The notes: generated by a model not told the origin, from the sequence alone. Counted from the first letter of the stretch, positions 33,464 to 42,790 are shown. The stretch is DNA of 51,000 nt from Lachnospiraceae bacterium (GCA_021770785.1 JAETQH010000030.1:1-51000); one strand, 5' to 3'. Numbers and translations: made by a program.

Positions 33464-35761
33464 TTAGTTGGCGCTCATGGCGCTTGGAGTAACTCCGAAT
33501 TTTTTCTTAAAAGCACGGCGGAAAGAAGTGGTGTTGTTGTAGCCCACCTCCAAAGAAATATCGGTTACGTTGGCATTTCCCTCTTTAATAAGCCGTGCCG
33601 CCTCGTTTAACCGCAAATCCTCTAAATAAACAGAGAAGTTAATATTCATATTTTCCTTAAACATATGGGAAAAATAGCTTTCCGATATGTTAAATTCATC
33701 GGATATCTTGTTTAAGCACAGGGACGGATCCTTATAATTTTTCCGGATATATGCCACAATGTTGTCAATGAGGCTGCCTTTGTCAGATTTTGCCTGGAAG
33801 AAATGGCATAATTTCATGGCGATATCCTGACAATGCCGGAAGGTCAGCTCATCCTTAGAGAGCATATCGTCGATTTCCTGTAATTCCGGGCTGTCCTCCG
33901 GGACATTGGTGATGGCAAAACGTGCTTTCAGCAATGTATTGCGGATATCGGACAGTAAAAATTTTAACAGATGGAAAGGAAGAGTACGTTCCTCAATATT
34001 TTCCTGGTGAATCAGCAGGAATAACTCCATGACCTGAGTGGTGTTCCCGGTGGTAATAAACTGAACCAGCTTGGAAGAAAACTCCATCGGGTAGTAGTAA
34101 ACTCTGGAATTTTTCTTTAACATCTCATAGGGCAGAAAAATATAGCTCTTAGAGGTATATCCGGAAGCATCCTTTGCCTGCTGGTAGGACTCCCAGATGT
34201 TATTAAACTGGCAGGGAAGCCCGATACCGGTAAAAAACCAGATGGAATATTGCTCCAACAGGGTCTCGTGAATGTCTAAAACCTTTTCCTGAATGGAGAT
34301 CAGCACTTCCTCTTCGGCACCCTCAAAGGGCAGCAGCAACGCATAGACCCGTTCTTCAGGGGAAAAGAGGTAAAGCGTGTTGTGGTAAGAAAAATATTTT
34401 CCCAGAACGCTGTGGATTATCTGGGAAATGTTGTCATTTCCTTCTATATTATTAGAGTTTTCTACAAAATCATTTTCGTAGGTAATGCCGTACATCACAT
34501 AAAATTTCAAATCCGGGCTGTCTAAATGAAGAAAAGACTGAATGTATTTTTCTTCATCTGGAGAAGAAAGGCTGCCGGACATCAGCTGTCTCAAATAAGT
34601 GTTGTAAATAATAGGTTTTGTGGCATCCACCACTTCCTGCAGCTGATTCCGGTCTGTGATGGCCTCTTTTAACTCCGTATCAAGCGCTATAATGGGGCGC
34701 ATGTTGGTGTGAACTAACAATAAAACCAGCCCCAGCCCGAAAATGGTTGCAAGGGTTAAAAATATGGCAAAAATCACTTGATAGTGTGGCGGGCAGAGAC
34801 TTTCCGGCTGAATCAGATAATATTGCAGGCCATTGAGCTCTGTGGAAATACGTGTTACGTGCATTTCATTGCCGTCCATATCATAGGCGGCATAGCCGTC
34901 AGAGAAAGTCAGAGATTTTAACTCAGCGGCAAGAGTACTGCTGTCAAAGAAATTCGTACTTTCCGACAGACTGTCGGCCTCTGAGATTAGAAAAAAGGGT
35001 GTATTCTGATTGTCTAACGCCACAATACAGCCGCCGTTTTCTAAGGAAACGCCGGAAAAAATTTTTTTCAGCCTGCTGTAGCTAAAATGGAAGCCTGCGG
35101 TGGCAGGAACATTTCTTGATGTAAGCGCATTCATATTAATAAGGTAAAGATACGCATCATCGCTGCTGGGCACTACATAATCTTCCAGCGAATACATGGT
35201 GCCGGTACCGTTGTTGGCATAAATGAGCTCTCTCCAGGTGTCCAGACTGGGAAGCTCCCCGGAGGAGGCAAGTTCTCCAGAGGAGAACCTGTAATTATGC
35301 AGATAATACAGTCCCTCTGTGGTAAACCCGTTGACGGACAGTACATAATTTGTGTTACGCAGATAAATAAAGTAAGAATTTACCGGCAGCTCGCTATAAA
35401 CATATAAATGGGCGGACAGGGAATCCTTTAACTGCCTTCCGGAGAGATAAAAATCAACGCCGGAGGCTTCTGTCATCTGCACGAGACGCCGGAAATCCGC
35501 ATCCTGGGTCACCTGCCTGCAATAAGAATCAATAATGGTTAAATCGCTGTTTAACAGGGAAACGGCACTTTTAAAAGTAGATTTGTTCTGCGACCAGAAT
35601 TTTTCATTTGCATTTTGTGTAGAGGCATGGTGCAGATAGAAGGTCAAAAAAAGAATCACCAGCAAAAAAATACTGTAGGATACAGCAAATCTCACCGTAA
35701 GAAATGTATGCTTGTCATTTTTCGGTGGTGTTCCTGGTGATTTTGTAAGATTTATCTTCAT
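33464..35761 (-). CDS. membrane-bound AraC family regulator (YesS-like)
   Basis: This 765-residue protein has membrane segments near residues 25-47 and 325-350 enclosing an extracytoplasmic sensor. A cytoplasmic linker follows, then a C-terminal AraC/XylS double HTH (about 665-765) with LNKISDEFNISESYFSHMFK and VTDISLEVGYNNTTSFRRAF. This architecture is that of YesS-like regulators of pectin and rhamnogalacturonan genes. It is divergent to the solute-binding protein gene across a 252-base region and probably activates that operon on sensing sugar, directly or through the binding protein. Confidence 0.92.
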   Translation of the reverse strand: MKINLTKSPGTPPKNDKHTFLTVRFAVSYSIFLLVILFLTFYLHHASTQNANEKFWSQNKSTFKSAVSLLNSDLTIIDSYCRQVTQDADFRRLVQMTEASGVDFYLSGRQLKDSLSAHLYVYSELPVNSYFIYLRNTNYVLSVNGFTTEGLYYLHNYRFSSGELASSGELPSLDTWRELIYANNGTGTMYSLEDYVVPSSDDAYLYLINMNALTSRNVPATAGFHFSYSRLKKIFSGVSLENGGCIVALDNQNTPFFLISEADSLSESTNFFDSSTLAAELKSLTFSDGYAAYDMDGNEMHVTRISTELNGLQYYLIQPESLCPPHYQVIFAIFLTLATIFGLGLVLLLVHTNMRPIIALDTELKEAITDRNQLQEVVDATKPIIYNTYLRQLMSGSLSSPDEEKYIQSFLHLDSPDLKFYVMYGITYENDFVENSNNIEGNDNISQIIHSVLGKYFSYHNTLYLFSPEERVYALLLPFEGAEEEVLISIQEKVLDIHETLLEQYSIWFFTGIGLPCQFNNIWESYQQAKDASGYTSKSYIFLPYEMLKKNSRVYYYPMEFSSKLVQFITTGNTTQVMELFLLIHQENIEERTLPFHLLKFLLSDIRNTLLKARFAITNVPEDSPELQEIDDMLSKDELTFRHCQDIAMKLCHFFQAKSDKGSLIDNIVAYIRKNYKDPSLCLNKISDEFNISESYFSHMFKENMNINFSVYLEDLRLNEAARLIKEGNANVTDISLEVGYNNTTSFRRAFKKKFGVTPSAMSAN

Positions 35762-35805
35762 TGAATAAACATCCTTTGTACAGTTTTTATAAATAACATG
35801 TTGTT

Positions 35806-35834
35806 ATTTTAGCATAAAGATAAAAAAATTACAA
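35806..35834 (-). promoter_or_regulatory. predicted promoter of the AraC-type regulator
   Basis: Minus strand TTGTAA (35829-35834), 17 bases, TAAAAT (35806-35811), about 45 bases ahead of the start codon. Confidence 0.5.
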
Positions 35835-35960
35835 CAAGAAAGAACTGTAAAAAACCCCGTAAAACCGGGCTTTCCGGAGCAATGAAACAAATTTTGTTCC
35901 TTACAGCAAATATTGTTTCTTGCTGAAAACCAAAGAAAATGGTAATGTATGAGCAGGACA

Positions 35961-35999
35961 TGAAAGCACTTACATTCATTCCAAAACAAATTTTATACT
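35961..35999 (+). promoter_or_regulatory. predicted promoter of the solute-binding protein gene with cre/LacI-like operator
   Basis: TTACAT (35970-35975), an 18-base spacer and TATACT (35994-35999) form a moderate promoter just before the GGAGG site. TGAAAGCACTTACA (35961-35974) overlaps the -35 and matches TGWAARCGYTWNCW at 13 of 14 positions. Either CcpA or the LacI-type regulator at 23.9-24.9 kb could bind here. Confidence 0.5.
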
Positions 36000-36013
36000 A
36001 ATAGGAGGTCTTT

Positions 36014-37642
36014 ATGAAAAAAAAGGTAGTTTCATTACTGCTGGTTGCAGCAATGGTAGCCAGCATGGGGTGTGGTTCCAATAACGGAGGAACCTCAAAT
36101 GCAGGAACTTCTAATGCAGGAACTTCTAATGCAGGAACCAACAGTGGCGCAGACGCAGCCACAACAGAGAGCAATGAGGGCGGGGATGACGCAGCAGCTG
36201 CTGACACAGCATCTGATGTAGAGAAACCGGAAGAAATCTCCATCATGGTAGATGGAACTGTGTTTACAAAAGAGAACGCACAGGATCAGTTCATTGCAAA
36301 ACTCGAAGAACTGACCGGAATTAAATTCACAGTAACCCAGCCGGATCATGATGCTTACTATGATGTAGTAGGCCAGACCATCGCCAGCGGCGAGTGGCCG
36401 GATGTCATGATACTTTCTTCTACATATTATGCAGGATATGCAGAGCAGGGTGTTCTTTGGGATATGACAGCGGCATATGAGAACTCTGAATTAAAACAGA
36501 GACAGGATGCTTTCGGAAGCACCGGAGTTATCGACGGTGTCAGAATTGACGGTAAATTATATGGTATGCCGTCTGCACGTGGTAACGGATGTGTTACTTA
36601 TGTTAAGAAGGCTTGGTTAGATAACTGTGGTCTTGAAGCTCCGACAAACTATGAAGAGTACTTGGCAATGTTAGAAGCATTTACCACCGGTGATCCGGAC
36701 GGTGACGGCACAAACGGCAATACCTACGGTGTATCTGCTGCAGGCTTCATCGGAACAGAGGCTCCCTATACCAACTACTTACCTGAGTTTTATCAGGATG
36801 CACATCCAAGCTTCTATTTAGCAGAGGATGGCACATGGAAAGACGGTTTCACCGAGGACGCTATGAAAGATGCCCTTCAGAGAATGGCTGACGCATATGC
36901 AAAAGGTGTTATCGACCCGACCACATTAACCAACGGTACCAAAGACTGCCGCGACAAATACTACGGCGATGAGTTCGGTGTATTTACCTACTGGGCTGGT
37001 ACATGGCAGACAAACCTTGAGACAAACCTTGAGGCAAACGGCAAAGACAGCGAGTTAGTAGCATTAGCTCCAATCACAGAAGTAGGACAGTATCTTGACC
37101 GAGTTCCACCTGTATGGGTAATCACCTCTCAGTGTGAGAATCCGGAAGGCGTATTCAAATACTTCATTGAGGCTATGCAGGATGGCGGAGACGTTCAGTT
37201 CTTATTCACCTATGGTGTAGAAGATGTTCACTGGTCAACCAAAGCCGAGACTATTTTTGAAGGCGAAGAGAACGAGAAAGTTTATGCTGATGGCGAATTC
37301 CACGGATGTGAGAACCTTGAGACTCCTGGAACACAGTATACAAAAGCACACATTGATCCAATGCTTGCACTTGTTGAGCTGGCAAATGACCCGAAAGATG
37401 AGTCTCTTCCGGAGTCTACAAAGAATTCTGCAGCATTATTCAATGAGAACTGTGTAGCAGCAGACCTTGTTCCGACAACAGATGCTATGAGCGAGTACAA
37501 CGGTGATTTAACAACCTTAAAGAACGAGTTAGTAGCTAACGTAGTTATGGGCAAATCTACAATCGAGGAAGCATATGCACGTTATGAGAGCGAGCATGGC
37601 GCTGAGTGGTCACAGGCAATCGTTGACTCTTTAAATCAGTAA
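36014..37642 (+). CDS. extracellular solute-binding lipoprotein of a carbohydrate ABC transporter
   Basis: This 542-residue protein has a signal peptide and lipobox ending at Cys20 (ASMGC), so it is anchored outside the membrane. A linker of about 50 residues follows, containing three NAGTS repeats and many acidic residues, then a type-1 solute-binding fold (EISIMVDGTVFTKENAQDQF onward). It resembles LplA/YtcQ-type proteins that capture plant oligosaccharides. Two permease genes follow; no ATPase gene is present, so a shared MsmX-like ATPase elsewhere probably energises it. Confidence 0.93.
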   Translation: MKKKVVSLLLVAAMVASMGCGSNNGGTSNAGTSNAGTSNAGTNSGADAATTESNEGGDDAAAADTASDVEKPEEISIMVDGTVFTKENAQDQFIAKLEELTGIKFTVTQPDHDAYYDVVGQTIASGEWPDVMILSSTYYAGYAEQGVLWDMTAAYENSELKQRQDAFGSTGVIDGVRIDGKLYGMPSARGNGCVTYVKKAWLDNCGLEAPTNYEEYLAMLEAFTTGDPDGDGTNGNTYGVSAAGFIGTEAPYTNYLPEFYQDAHPSFYLAEDGTWKDGFTEDAMKDALQRMADAYAKGVIDPTTLTNGTKDCRDKYYGDEFGVFTYWAGTWQTNLETNLEANGKDSELVALAPITEVGQYLDRVPPVWVITSQCENPEGVFKYFIEAMQDGGDVQFLFTYGVEDVHWSTKAETIFEGEENEKVYADGEFHGCENLETPGTQYTKAHIDPMLALVELANDPKDESLPESTKNSAALFNENCVAADLVPTTDAMSEYNGDLTTLKNELVANVVMGKSTIEEAYARYESEHGAEWSQAIVDSLNQ

Positions 37643-37679
37643 TTAAATAAGATATTTCCGCAGGTCGGAGAAAGAATGG

Positions 37680-37708
37680 TGTGGAGCTGTGGTGTCCATA
37701 GCTCCACA
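37680..37708 (+). promoter_or_regulatory. intra-operon stem-loop between binding-protein and permease genes
   Basis: TGTGGAGCT (37680-37688) and AGCTCCACA (37700-37708) form a perfect 9-bp stem with an 11-base loop and no T tract. Such stems protect the upstream mRNA, so the binding protein is made in excess over the permeases. Confidence 0.6.
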
Positions 37709-37753
37709 TATTCATGAATAGTCATTTAGTTTTGGTGAAGAGGAAGAACAGAT

Positions 37754-38722
37754 ATGAAAAATAATAAAAAACAATCAGCCGCACCGAGTGCGAACAATTC
37801 CAGGAAACACCTGGCTGCTAAAATCTATAAATACAGGGGATTCTATCTGATGTTTCTTCCCGTGTTTATTTTTGCAGCAATCTTTTTCTATCTCCCGATG
37901 ATTGGTATCCGTTATGCGTTTACCGATTATAACGGTATTAAAGACGCAACCTTTACGGGTCTGGCAAATTTTGAGAAGATGTTCTCAATGCCGAACTTCT
38001 GGTCAGCATTCGTTAACACATTGCAGATCAGCATTATAAAACTGTTTTTAACAGTAGTGGTAGCCGTTGTGATATCTATCTTTTTAAATGAAATTGCAAA
38101 TATTCATTTTAAGAAGGTGGTGCAGACCATTATTTATCTGCCGCACTTTATGTCATGGGTAGTAACGGCATCCGTATTCTCCCTGATTTTAGCGCCTACT
38201 TCACAGGGGCTTGTGAACACCTTTTTAGTTCAGATAGGTGCGGTAAGTGCAGACAATATGATTTACTTCTTAGGAGATAATAAATGGTGGCGTTTCGCGT
38301 ATTATGTGATTAATGTTTGGAAAGAAACCGGATGGCAGACTGTTATCTTTATGGCAACGCTCTCCGGAATAAATACAGAGCTTTATGAGGCGGCATCCAT
38401 CGATGGCGCCGGACGTTGGGGCAAGATGCGCTATATCACTTTTCCCGCATTAGCGAATACAATCCTTACCGTATTAATTTTGAACCTTGCAAAGGTTATG
38501 AACCTCTTTGAGTCTGCATTCGTATTACAGAATGATGCCGTTTTAGGTACAGCAAACGTTCTTGAAACGTACATTTACTATCAGACCTTTAACAGTGGAG
38601 CAATTCCTAACTATGGTTATACCACAGCAATTGGTTTGTTTAAATCCATCATCGGTTGTATTCTGGTTCTTTTCTGTAACTGGCTGAGTAAGAAAGTCCG
38701 TGACGGACGGGGAATCGTTTAG
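37754..38722 (+). CDS. carbohydrate ABC transporter permease, LplB/YtcP-type subunit 1
   Basis: This 322-residue protein has a Lys-rich cytoplasmic start and six membrane segments. The ABC permease coupling loop EAASIDGAGRWGKMRYITFP sits in the last third, where the ATPase docks. An early YLPMIGIRYAFTDYNG is typical of LplB-like permeases. It forms the channel with the next gene product for the lipoprotein encoded at 36.0 kb. Confidence 0.94.
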   Translation: MKNNKKQSAAPSANNSRKHLAAKIYKYRGFYLMFLPVFIFAAIFFYLPMIGIRYAFTDYNGIKDATFTGLANFEKMFSMPNFWSAFVNTLQISIIKLFLTVVVAVVISIFLNEIANIHFKKVVQTIIYLPHFMSWVVTASVFSLILAPTSQGLVNTFLVQIGAVSADNMIYFLGDNKWWRFAYYVINVWKETGWQTVIFMATLSGINTELYEAASIDGAGRWGKMRYITFPALANTILTVLILNLAKVMNLFESAFVLQNDAVLGTANVLETYIYYQTFNSGAIPNYGYTTAIGLFKSIIGCILVLFCNWLSKKVRDGRGIV

Positions 38723-38737
38723 GAAGGAGCAGCAGAT

Positions 38738-39580
38738 ATGAATAGCAAGAAAAAAATACAGGTATTCCCGATTGTAAACGGGTTAATCTTTATCATTATC
38801 AGTTTAATCATTATCATTCCGCTGTGGAAGGTTTTGGTTGACTCATTCGATTTAAAAACCGCATATGGTATGAAATTGTGGCCGGAGGAATTTGGTCTTA
38901 CAGGTTATGTCACTGTATTTAAGAACCCGACGCTGTATCAGCCGCTGATTATTTCCTTCATCACCACAATCTGCGGTACAGTCGTAGCGCTGTTACTTTC
39001 TACCTTTGGTGCATACGTATTGATTCAGTATGATATGCCGGGACGTAACTTCTTTGCAAATATGCTGTTGTTTACCATGATTTTCAACGGCGGTATGATA
39101 CCGACCTATCTGGTATTAAAATCTTTGCATTTGACCAATACGCTTTGGGTTGTAATTCTCTTCCCGGCGCTGAACGTTTATAACCTGGTATTGATGAGGA
39201 ACTTCTTCGAGGGTATTCCCGCCAGCTTGTTTGAGTCGGCAACCTTAGACGGATGTTCCCCGATGCAGACCTTTATACGGATTGTGCTTCCTATGTCAAA
39301 AGCAGCATTGGCATCCATCGGTTTGATGTTCGCAGTTTCCTACTGGAATGATTATACACATTACAAACTGTACATCACCAACTCTGATTTATACAACTTC
39401 CAGATGAAGTTACGTGGTATGATTATGGGTAGTGATTCGCCGGCGGTAACCGCAGGTGTCACGGAGAATACAATTAAGAACGCAGCAATTATCATCGTTA
39501 TCCTTCCGTTCATGATTTTATATCCGTTCTTACAGAAATACTTCGTAAAAGGTGTAAATATCGGAGCAGTAAAAGAATAA
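38738..39580 (+). CDS. carbohydrate ABC transporter permease, LplC-type subunit 2
   Basis: This 280-residue protein has six membrane segments and the coupling motif ESATLDGCSPMQTFIRIVLP. It ends in the conserved PFLQKYFVKGVNIGAVKE tail of LplC-like subunits. It starts 15 bases after the first permease gene with AGGAAGGAGCAG as ribosome site. It pairs with subunit 1. Confidence 0.94.
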   Translation: MNSKKKIQVFPIVNGLIFIIISLIIIIPLWKVLVDSFDLKTAYGMKLWPEEFGLTGYVTVFKNPTLYQPLIISFITTICGTVVALLLSTFGAYVLIQYDMPGRNFFANMLLFTMIFNGGMIPTYLVLKSLHLTNTLWVVILFPALNVYNLVLMRNFFEGIPASLFESATLDGCSPMQTFIRIVLPMSKAALASIGLMFAVSYWNDYTHYKLYITNSDLYNFQMKLRGMIMGSDSPAVTAGVTENTIKNAAIIIVILPFMILYPFLQKYFVKGVNIGAVKE

Positions 39581-39606
39581 TTTTAGAATCCTAGAGGACA
39601 GCATGT

Positions 39607-40293
39607 ATGGCAACAATTTATTGGGCGGGGGACTCCACCGTACAATATAATGATATCACCACATATCCCCAGACCGGCATAGGGCAGGTATTCCACCTGT
39701 TCCTAAAGCCGGAGGTGAGAGTGGAAAATCATGCAAAAAACGGCAGGAGTACCAAGAGTTTTATTGAGGAAGCCAGATTATCCCCGATAGCGGAGCGGAT
39801 TGCAGAAGGTGATTTTCTTTTTATCCAGTTTGGACATAACGATGAAAAGAAACAGGACCCTTCCCGCTATACCGATCCGTTTTCGGAGTATATGTTAAAT
39901 CTGGAAAAATTTGTGAACACTGCAAGAGAAAAGAAAGCCTTGCCGGTGTTAATCACACCATTAGAGAGAAGATGTTTCGTGGAGGGAGACCAGCTGGGCT
40001 TAGGAGAACATTCCGATTATGTGGCAGCCATGAAGCAGACCGCAGAAAAACTGAAGGTTCCTCTCATTGACCTTTACAGCATGAGCCGGGCAGAACTGCG
40101 AAAAGCCGGTGCAAAAAAAAGCAAGGACTGGTATATGCAGCTGCCGAAGGGCGTTTATCCTTCTTATATGGAAGGTCTGGCGGATAATACACACCTGCGT
40201 TATGAAGGTGCGGTTATGTATGCCGGTTGTATTGCAAGAGGACTGAAGGAATTAGGCGGTAGATACAGTGATTTATTAGTGGCTTGGGAGTAA
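39607..40293 (+). CDS. SGNH-family esterase, rhamnogalacturonan acetylesterase-like
   Basis: This 228-residue protein has the block I motif GDS (WAGDSTVQ, Ser about residue 9), Gly/Asn in block II-III (NGRST, FGHND) and the C-terminal block V in DNTHLRYEG (Asp and His). YesT and RGAE enzymes of this family remove acetyl groups from rhamnogalacturonan I. There is no signal peptide, so it should act on imported oligosaccharides. The terminator hairpin after it overlaps its last codons. Confidence 0.88.
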   Translation: MATIYWAGDSTVQYNDITTYPQTGIGQVFHLFLKPEVRVENHAKNGRSTKSFIEEARLSPIAERIAEGDFLFIQFGHNDEKKQDPSRYTDPFSEYMLNLEKFVNTAREKKALPVLITPLERRCFVEGDQLGLGEHSDYVAAMKQTAEKLKVPLIDLYSMSRAELRKAGAKKSKDWYMQLPKGVYPSYMEGLADNTHLRYEGAVMYAGCIARGLKELGGRYSDLLVAWE

Positions 40294-40309
40294 TCTTGAG
40301 CCACTTTTT
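40278..40309 (+). terminator. rho-independent terminator overlapping the esterase stop codon
   Basis: AGTGGCT (40278-40284) and AGCCACT (40299-40305) form a stem, followed by five T. The left arm lies inside the coding region; the TAA is in the loop. Confidence 0.75.
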
Positions 40310-40317
40310 GAATTTGT

Positions 40318-40481
40318 TCTTAGGAACTGCCCATTAATAACTTGTGCATTTGACTTGTCTAAATCCGTACATTCTGCGTTGTCATCAATCGGCGTACCCC
40401 GGTACGTCTCCTTCTTCCGCCTTGCCTGTACGAATTTATCCTGTGTCATCTGCACAAGTTATTTTCGGACAGTTCCTTAGA
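40318..40481. repeat. 164-bp palindromic intergenic element
   Basis: The ends TCTTAGGAACTG (40318-40329) and CAGTTCCTTAGA (40470-40481) are inverted repeats with one mismatch. Inside are a perfect 11-bp arm (TAACTTGTGCA at 40338-40348 with TGCACAAGTTA at 40451-40461), AAATCCGTACA with TGTACGAATTT, and a central CGTACC-CC-GGTACG hairpin. There is no ORF. It looks like a dispersed MITE/REP-type element of Lachnospiraceae. Confidence 0.7.
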
Positions 40482-40513
40482 CAGAAACAGGAGAGAGACA
40501 GAGGAAAGCTGAC

Positions 40514-41911
40514 ATGAATAAGACAGTCAACAGAGAACAGATTTTAAGCGGAAATATGGTGAGGGCAATCTTATTGTTGTCCGTACCCGTGGTCATAAAC
40601 AGTTTTTTGCAGACCATGTATAACCTGACGGATACCTACTGGCTGGGAAAACTGGGGACGGAAGAGCTGGCAGCCATCAATCTGGTGACTCCGGTGCAGA
40701 ATTTGGTAATTAATTTCGGCGCAGGGATCACTGTGGCGGGTTCCGTATTGATTTCCCAGTTTGTCGGTGCAAAAAGAGACGAAGACGCAAGATCCATGGC
40801 AAACCATATTTTTGTCTGTGCCATGGGGTTTGCCGTAGTCTGTGCGGCAGTAGTGGCAGCCGTTACCCCGGCGATTGTAACTTGGCTTGGGGCGGAGGGG
40901 GAAACTTTTGGATACAGCAAAATTTATATGCAGATTGCGGTGTTGGACATGCCCTTTTTGTATATGGTAAATATGTATGTGGCAATCAATCAGGCACAGG
41001 GGGATACCTTACGCCCCATGTTGATGAATGTGCTGGGAATTGTGCTTAATATGCTCTTAGACCCGCTTCTGATGGTGGTATTTCAGTTTGGTGTGGCAGG
41101 AGCGGCGCTTGCCACCATGTTTGCCAAGGCAGTTCCGGCAGTCATTGCCTTTGTAATACTCCACAACAAAAAAAGGCTGCTGTATCTGGAAATCCGGAAA
41201 ATGAAATTCGACAGGGAAAAATTAAAGAGCATTGTAAAAGTAGGACTTCCCAGCGCCGTCGGGGGCAGTACCACCCAGCTTGGATTTCTTTTGATGAGTA
41301 AAAGCGTGTTTGCTTACGGCACCCAGGCGATGGCAGCCTACGGCATCGGAAACAAGATTAACGGTCTGATTACCCTGCCCTCCAACGGTATCGGCTCAGC
41401 GGTGGCGATTATTGTGGGACAGAATGTGGGGGCGAGACAGATGAAACGGGCACAGCAGGGGTATCTTTTGTCCCGGCGGATTTGTGTCATTTTCCTGTTT
41501 GTGGGCGGCATGATTTTATCAAGAATGTCGGTTTCTACCGCTATTGTGAAGATTTTTTCCGATGACCCGGAGGTAATCCGAATGGCGGCGGATTTCTTAA
41601 GTATTATGGCGTTCTGGTGCTTTGTCAACGGCATCTACAATTCCACGATAGGTTTATTTCAGGGCTGCGGGCAGACCACGGTCAATATGGTGGTGGATGT
41701 GGCAAGGCTCTGGGTATTCCGTTTCGGAACTTTATATGTGTGTCAGGAAATCCTCGCTATGGGAGTACGGAGCGTATGGTATTCCGTGGTGGTCAGCAAC
41801 GGACTGGCGGCGGTGGCACTATATTTTGTATACAAGACCGGGTGCTGGAAGAAGGCGGGCGAACCGAAAGAAAAGGAAAGCACGCCGGAAAAGAAAAGGG
41901 CAGTAAACTGA
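40514..41911 (+). CDS. MATE family efflux transporter
   Basis: This 465-residue protein has about twelve membrane segments and the N-lobe signature PVVINSFLQTMYNLTDTYWLG. The C-lobe start GLPSAVGGSTTQLGFLLMSK and a charged C-terminal tail follow. It is the second MATE exporter in the window and differs clearly from the one at 18.4 kb. Its place inside the pectin locus is noted, but its cargo is unknown; it may be an inserted neighbour rather than part of the pathway. Confidence 0.92.
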   Translation: MNKTVNREQILSGNMVRAILLLSVPVVINSFLQTMYNLTDTYWLGKLGTEELAAINLVTPVQNLVINFGAGITVAGSVLISQFVGAKRDEDARSMANHIFVCAMGFAVVCAAVVAAVTPAIVTWLGAEGETFGYSKIYMQIAVLDMPFLYMVNMYVAINQAQGDTLRPMLMNVLGIVLNMLLDPLLMVVFQFGVAGAALATMFAKAVPAVIAFVILHNKKRLLYLEIRKMKFDREKLKSIVKVGLPSAVGGSTTQLGFLLMSKSVFAYGTQAMAAYGIGNKINGLITLPSNGIGSAVAIIVGQNVGARQMKRAQQGYLLSRRICVIFLFVGGMILSRMSVSTAIVKIFSDDPEVIRMAADFLSIMAFWCFVNGIYNSTIGLFQGCGQTTVNMVVDVARLWVFRFGTLYVCQEILAMGVRSVWYSVVVSNGLAAVALYFVYKTGCWKKAGEPKEKESTPEKKRAVN

Positions 41912-41970
41912 AGAAAAGGACGGTAAACCGGGAAAAAACAACAGACCGAGAGAAAGAGAAAGGTATGGTT

Positions 41971-42777
41971 ATGAGTATGAAAACAGAAACGTGGATGGAA
42001 GAATATCTGAAATCCGGCAAACGGGACAGCTTTCTGCTAAAGGGTGCTGCGCAGATGGCGGGAACCCCGGAGGGCGGAGTGTATGTGGACTATTTAAAAA
42101 ATACGGAGATAGACGGCAAGGCGGAGTGTGGCAGCGTATATTCTTTCCTGTATCAAAAAACAGGAGAAAAGAAGTATCTGGAGGCAGTGGAAGCCTTGAA
42201 AAAGGAATTTCAAAAAGACCCCGGGTATCAGAACGGCAGCCGTTACTGCAAGTTAGAGGGGACAGTGGAGTTAGAGGGCATGTATCAGGCGCTTCCGTTC
42301 TATATGGAGTGTGAGACGAAATACGGCAAAAAAGAGCAGTATAATCATATCATCGGACAGTTTCAGAAGGTGCAGGAGAAAATTTATGCTGCGGCGCAGG
42401 GACTATTGGTTTCCGATTTGGAGCAGGTTTCCTATGACATGATGGCGTTGGTGGATGTTATGGACTGCATGAGCATTGAAATTTATGAGCAGTACCGGAA
42501 ATTACAGGATTATTATAAGGAACTGTTAAAGGAAATGCAAAAGAAACAGGAACAGTGGAGCCTGACGGTAAAAATCTCCATGGCATATACCATGTTAAAA
42601 GCCTGCCGCATGGGTATTCTGCTGAAAGAAAAATATGCGCAGAATGCCATGGTGTTGTTAGAAACCTGTGGCGGACAGCTTTCCGAAGAGACGGATGCTA
42701 AGACGGCAGGCATATTTTTCATGGCGTACGCGCAGGAAATCCTGCTGAAAAAACAGATGGAATCACTGGGGCTTTAA
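41971..42777 (+). CDS. degenerate GH105-like protein (unsaturated rhamnogalacturonyl hydrolase relative)
   Basis: This 268-residue alpha-helical protein resembles YteR-type GH105 enzymes in two places: VELEGMYQALPFYMECETKYG (19 of these residues align with the active-site helix region) and MMALVDVMDCM. In active enzymes, as I recall them, the first site reads LDGLYM with the catalytic Asp; here it is LEGMYQ. The segment with conserved Gly/Trp/His residues between the two sites is missing. The length is about 100 residues below the family norm. ATG 41971 follows GAAAGG by seven bases. It may be inactive or recognise a different sugar. Confidence 0.6.
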   Translation: MSMKTETWMEEYLKSGKRDSFLLKGAAQMAGTPEGGVYVDYLKNTEIDGKAECGSVYSFLYQKTGEKKYLEAVEALKKEFQKDPGYQNGSRYCKLEGTVELEGMYQALPFYMECETKYGKKEQYNHIIGQFQKVQEKIYAAAQGLLVSDLEQVSYDMMALVDVMDCMSIEIYEQYRKLQDYYKELLKEMQKKQEQWSLTVKISMAYTMLKACRMGILLKEKYAQNAMVLLETCGGQLSEETDAKTAGIFFMAYAQEILLKKQMESLGL

Positions 42778-42790
42778 AGGAGAGAATGGG

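Noticed and set aside
36090..36150. Possible CRISPR-like short repeats
   Set aside because: The 15-base units are in frame, encode NAGTS in a lipoprotein linker and have no spacers. No CRISPR array or cas gene was seen anywhere in the window.
41617..41970. Long 5' extension of the GH105-like frame overlapping the MATE gene
   Set aside because: It reads the MATE coding region in a second frame, gives an unstructured Arg/Gly-rich protein, and has no ribosome site. ATG 41971 has one.
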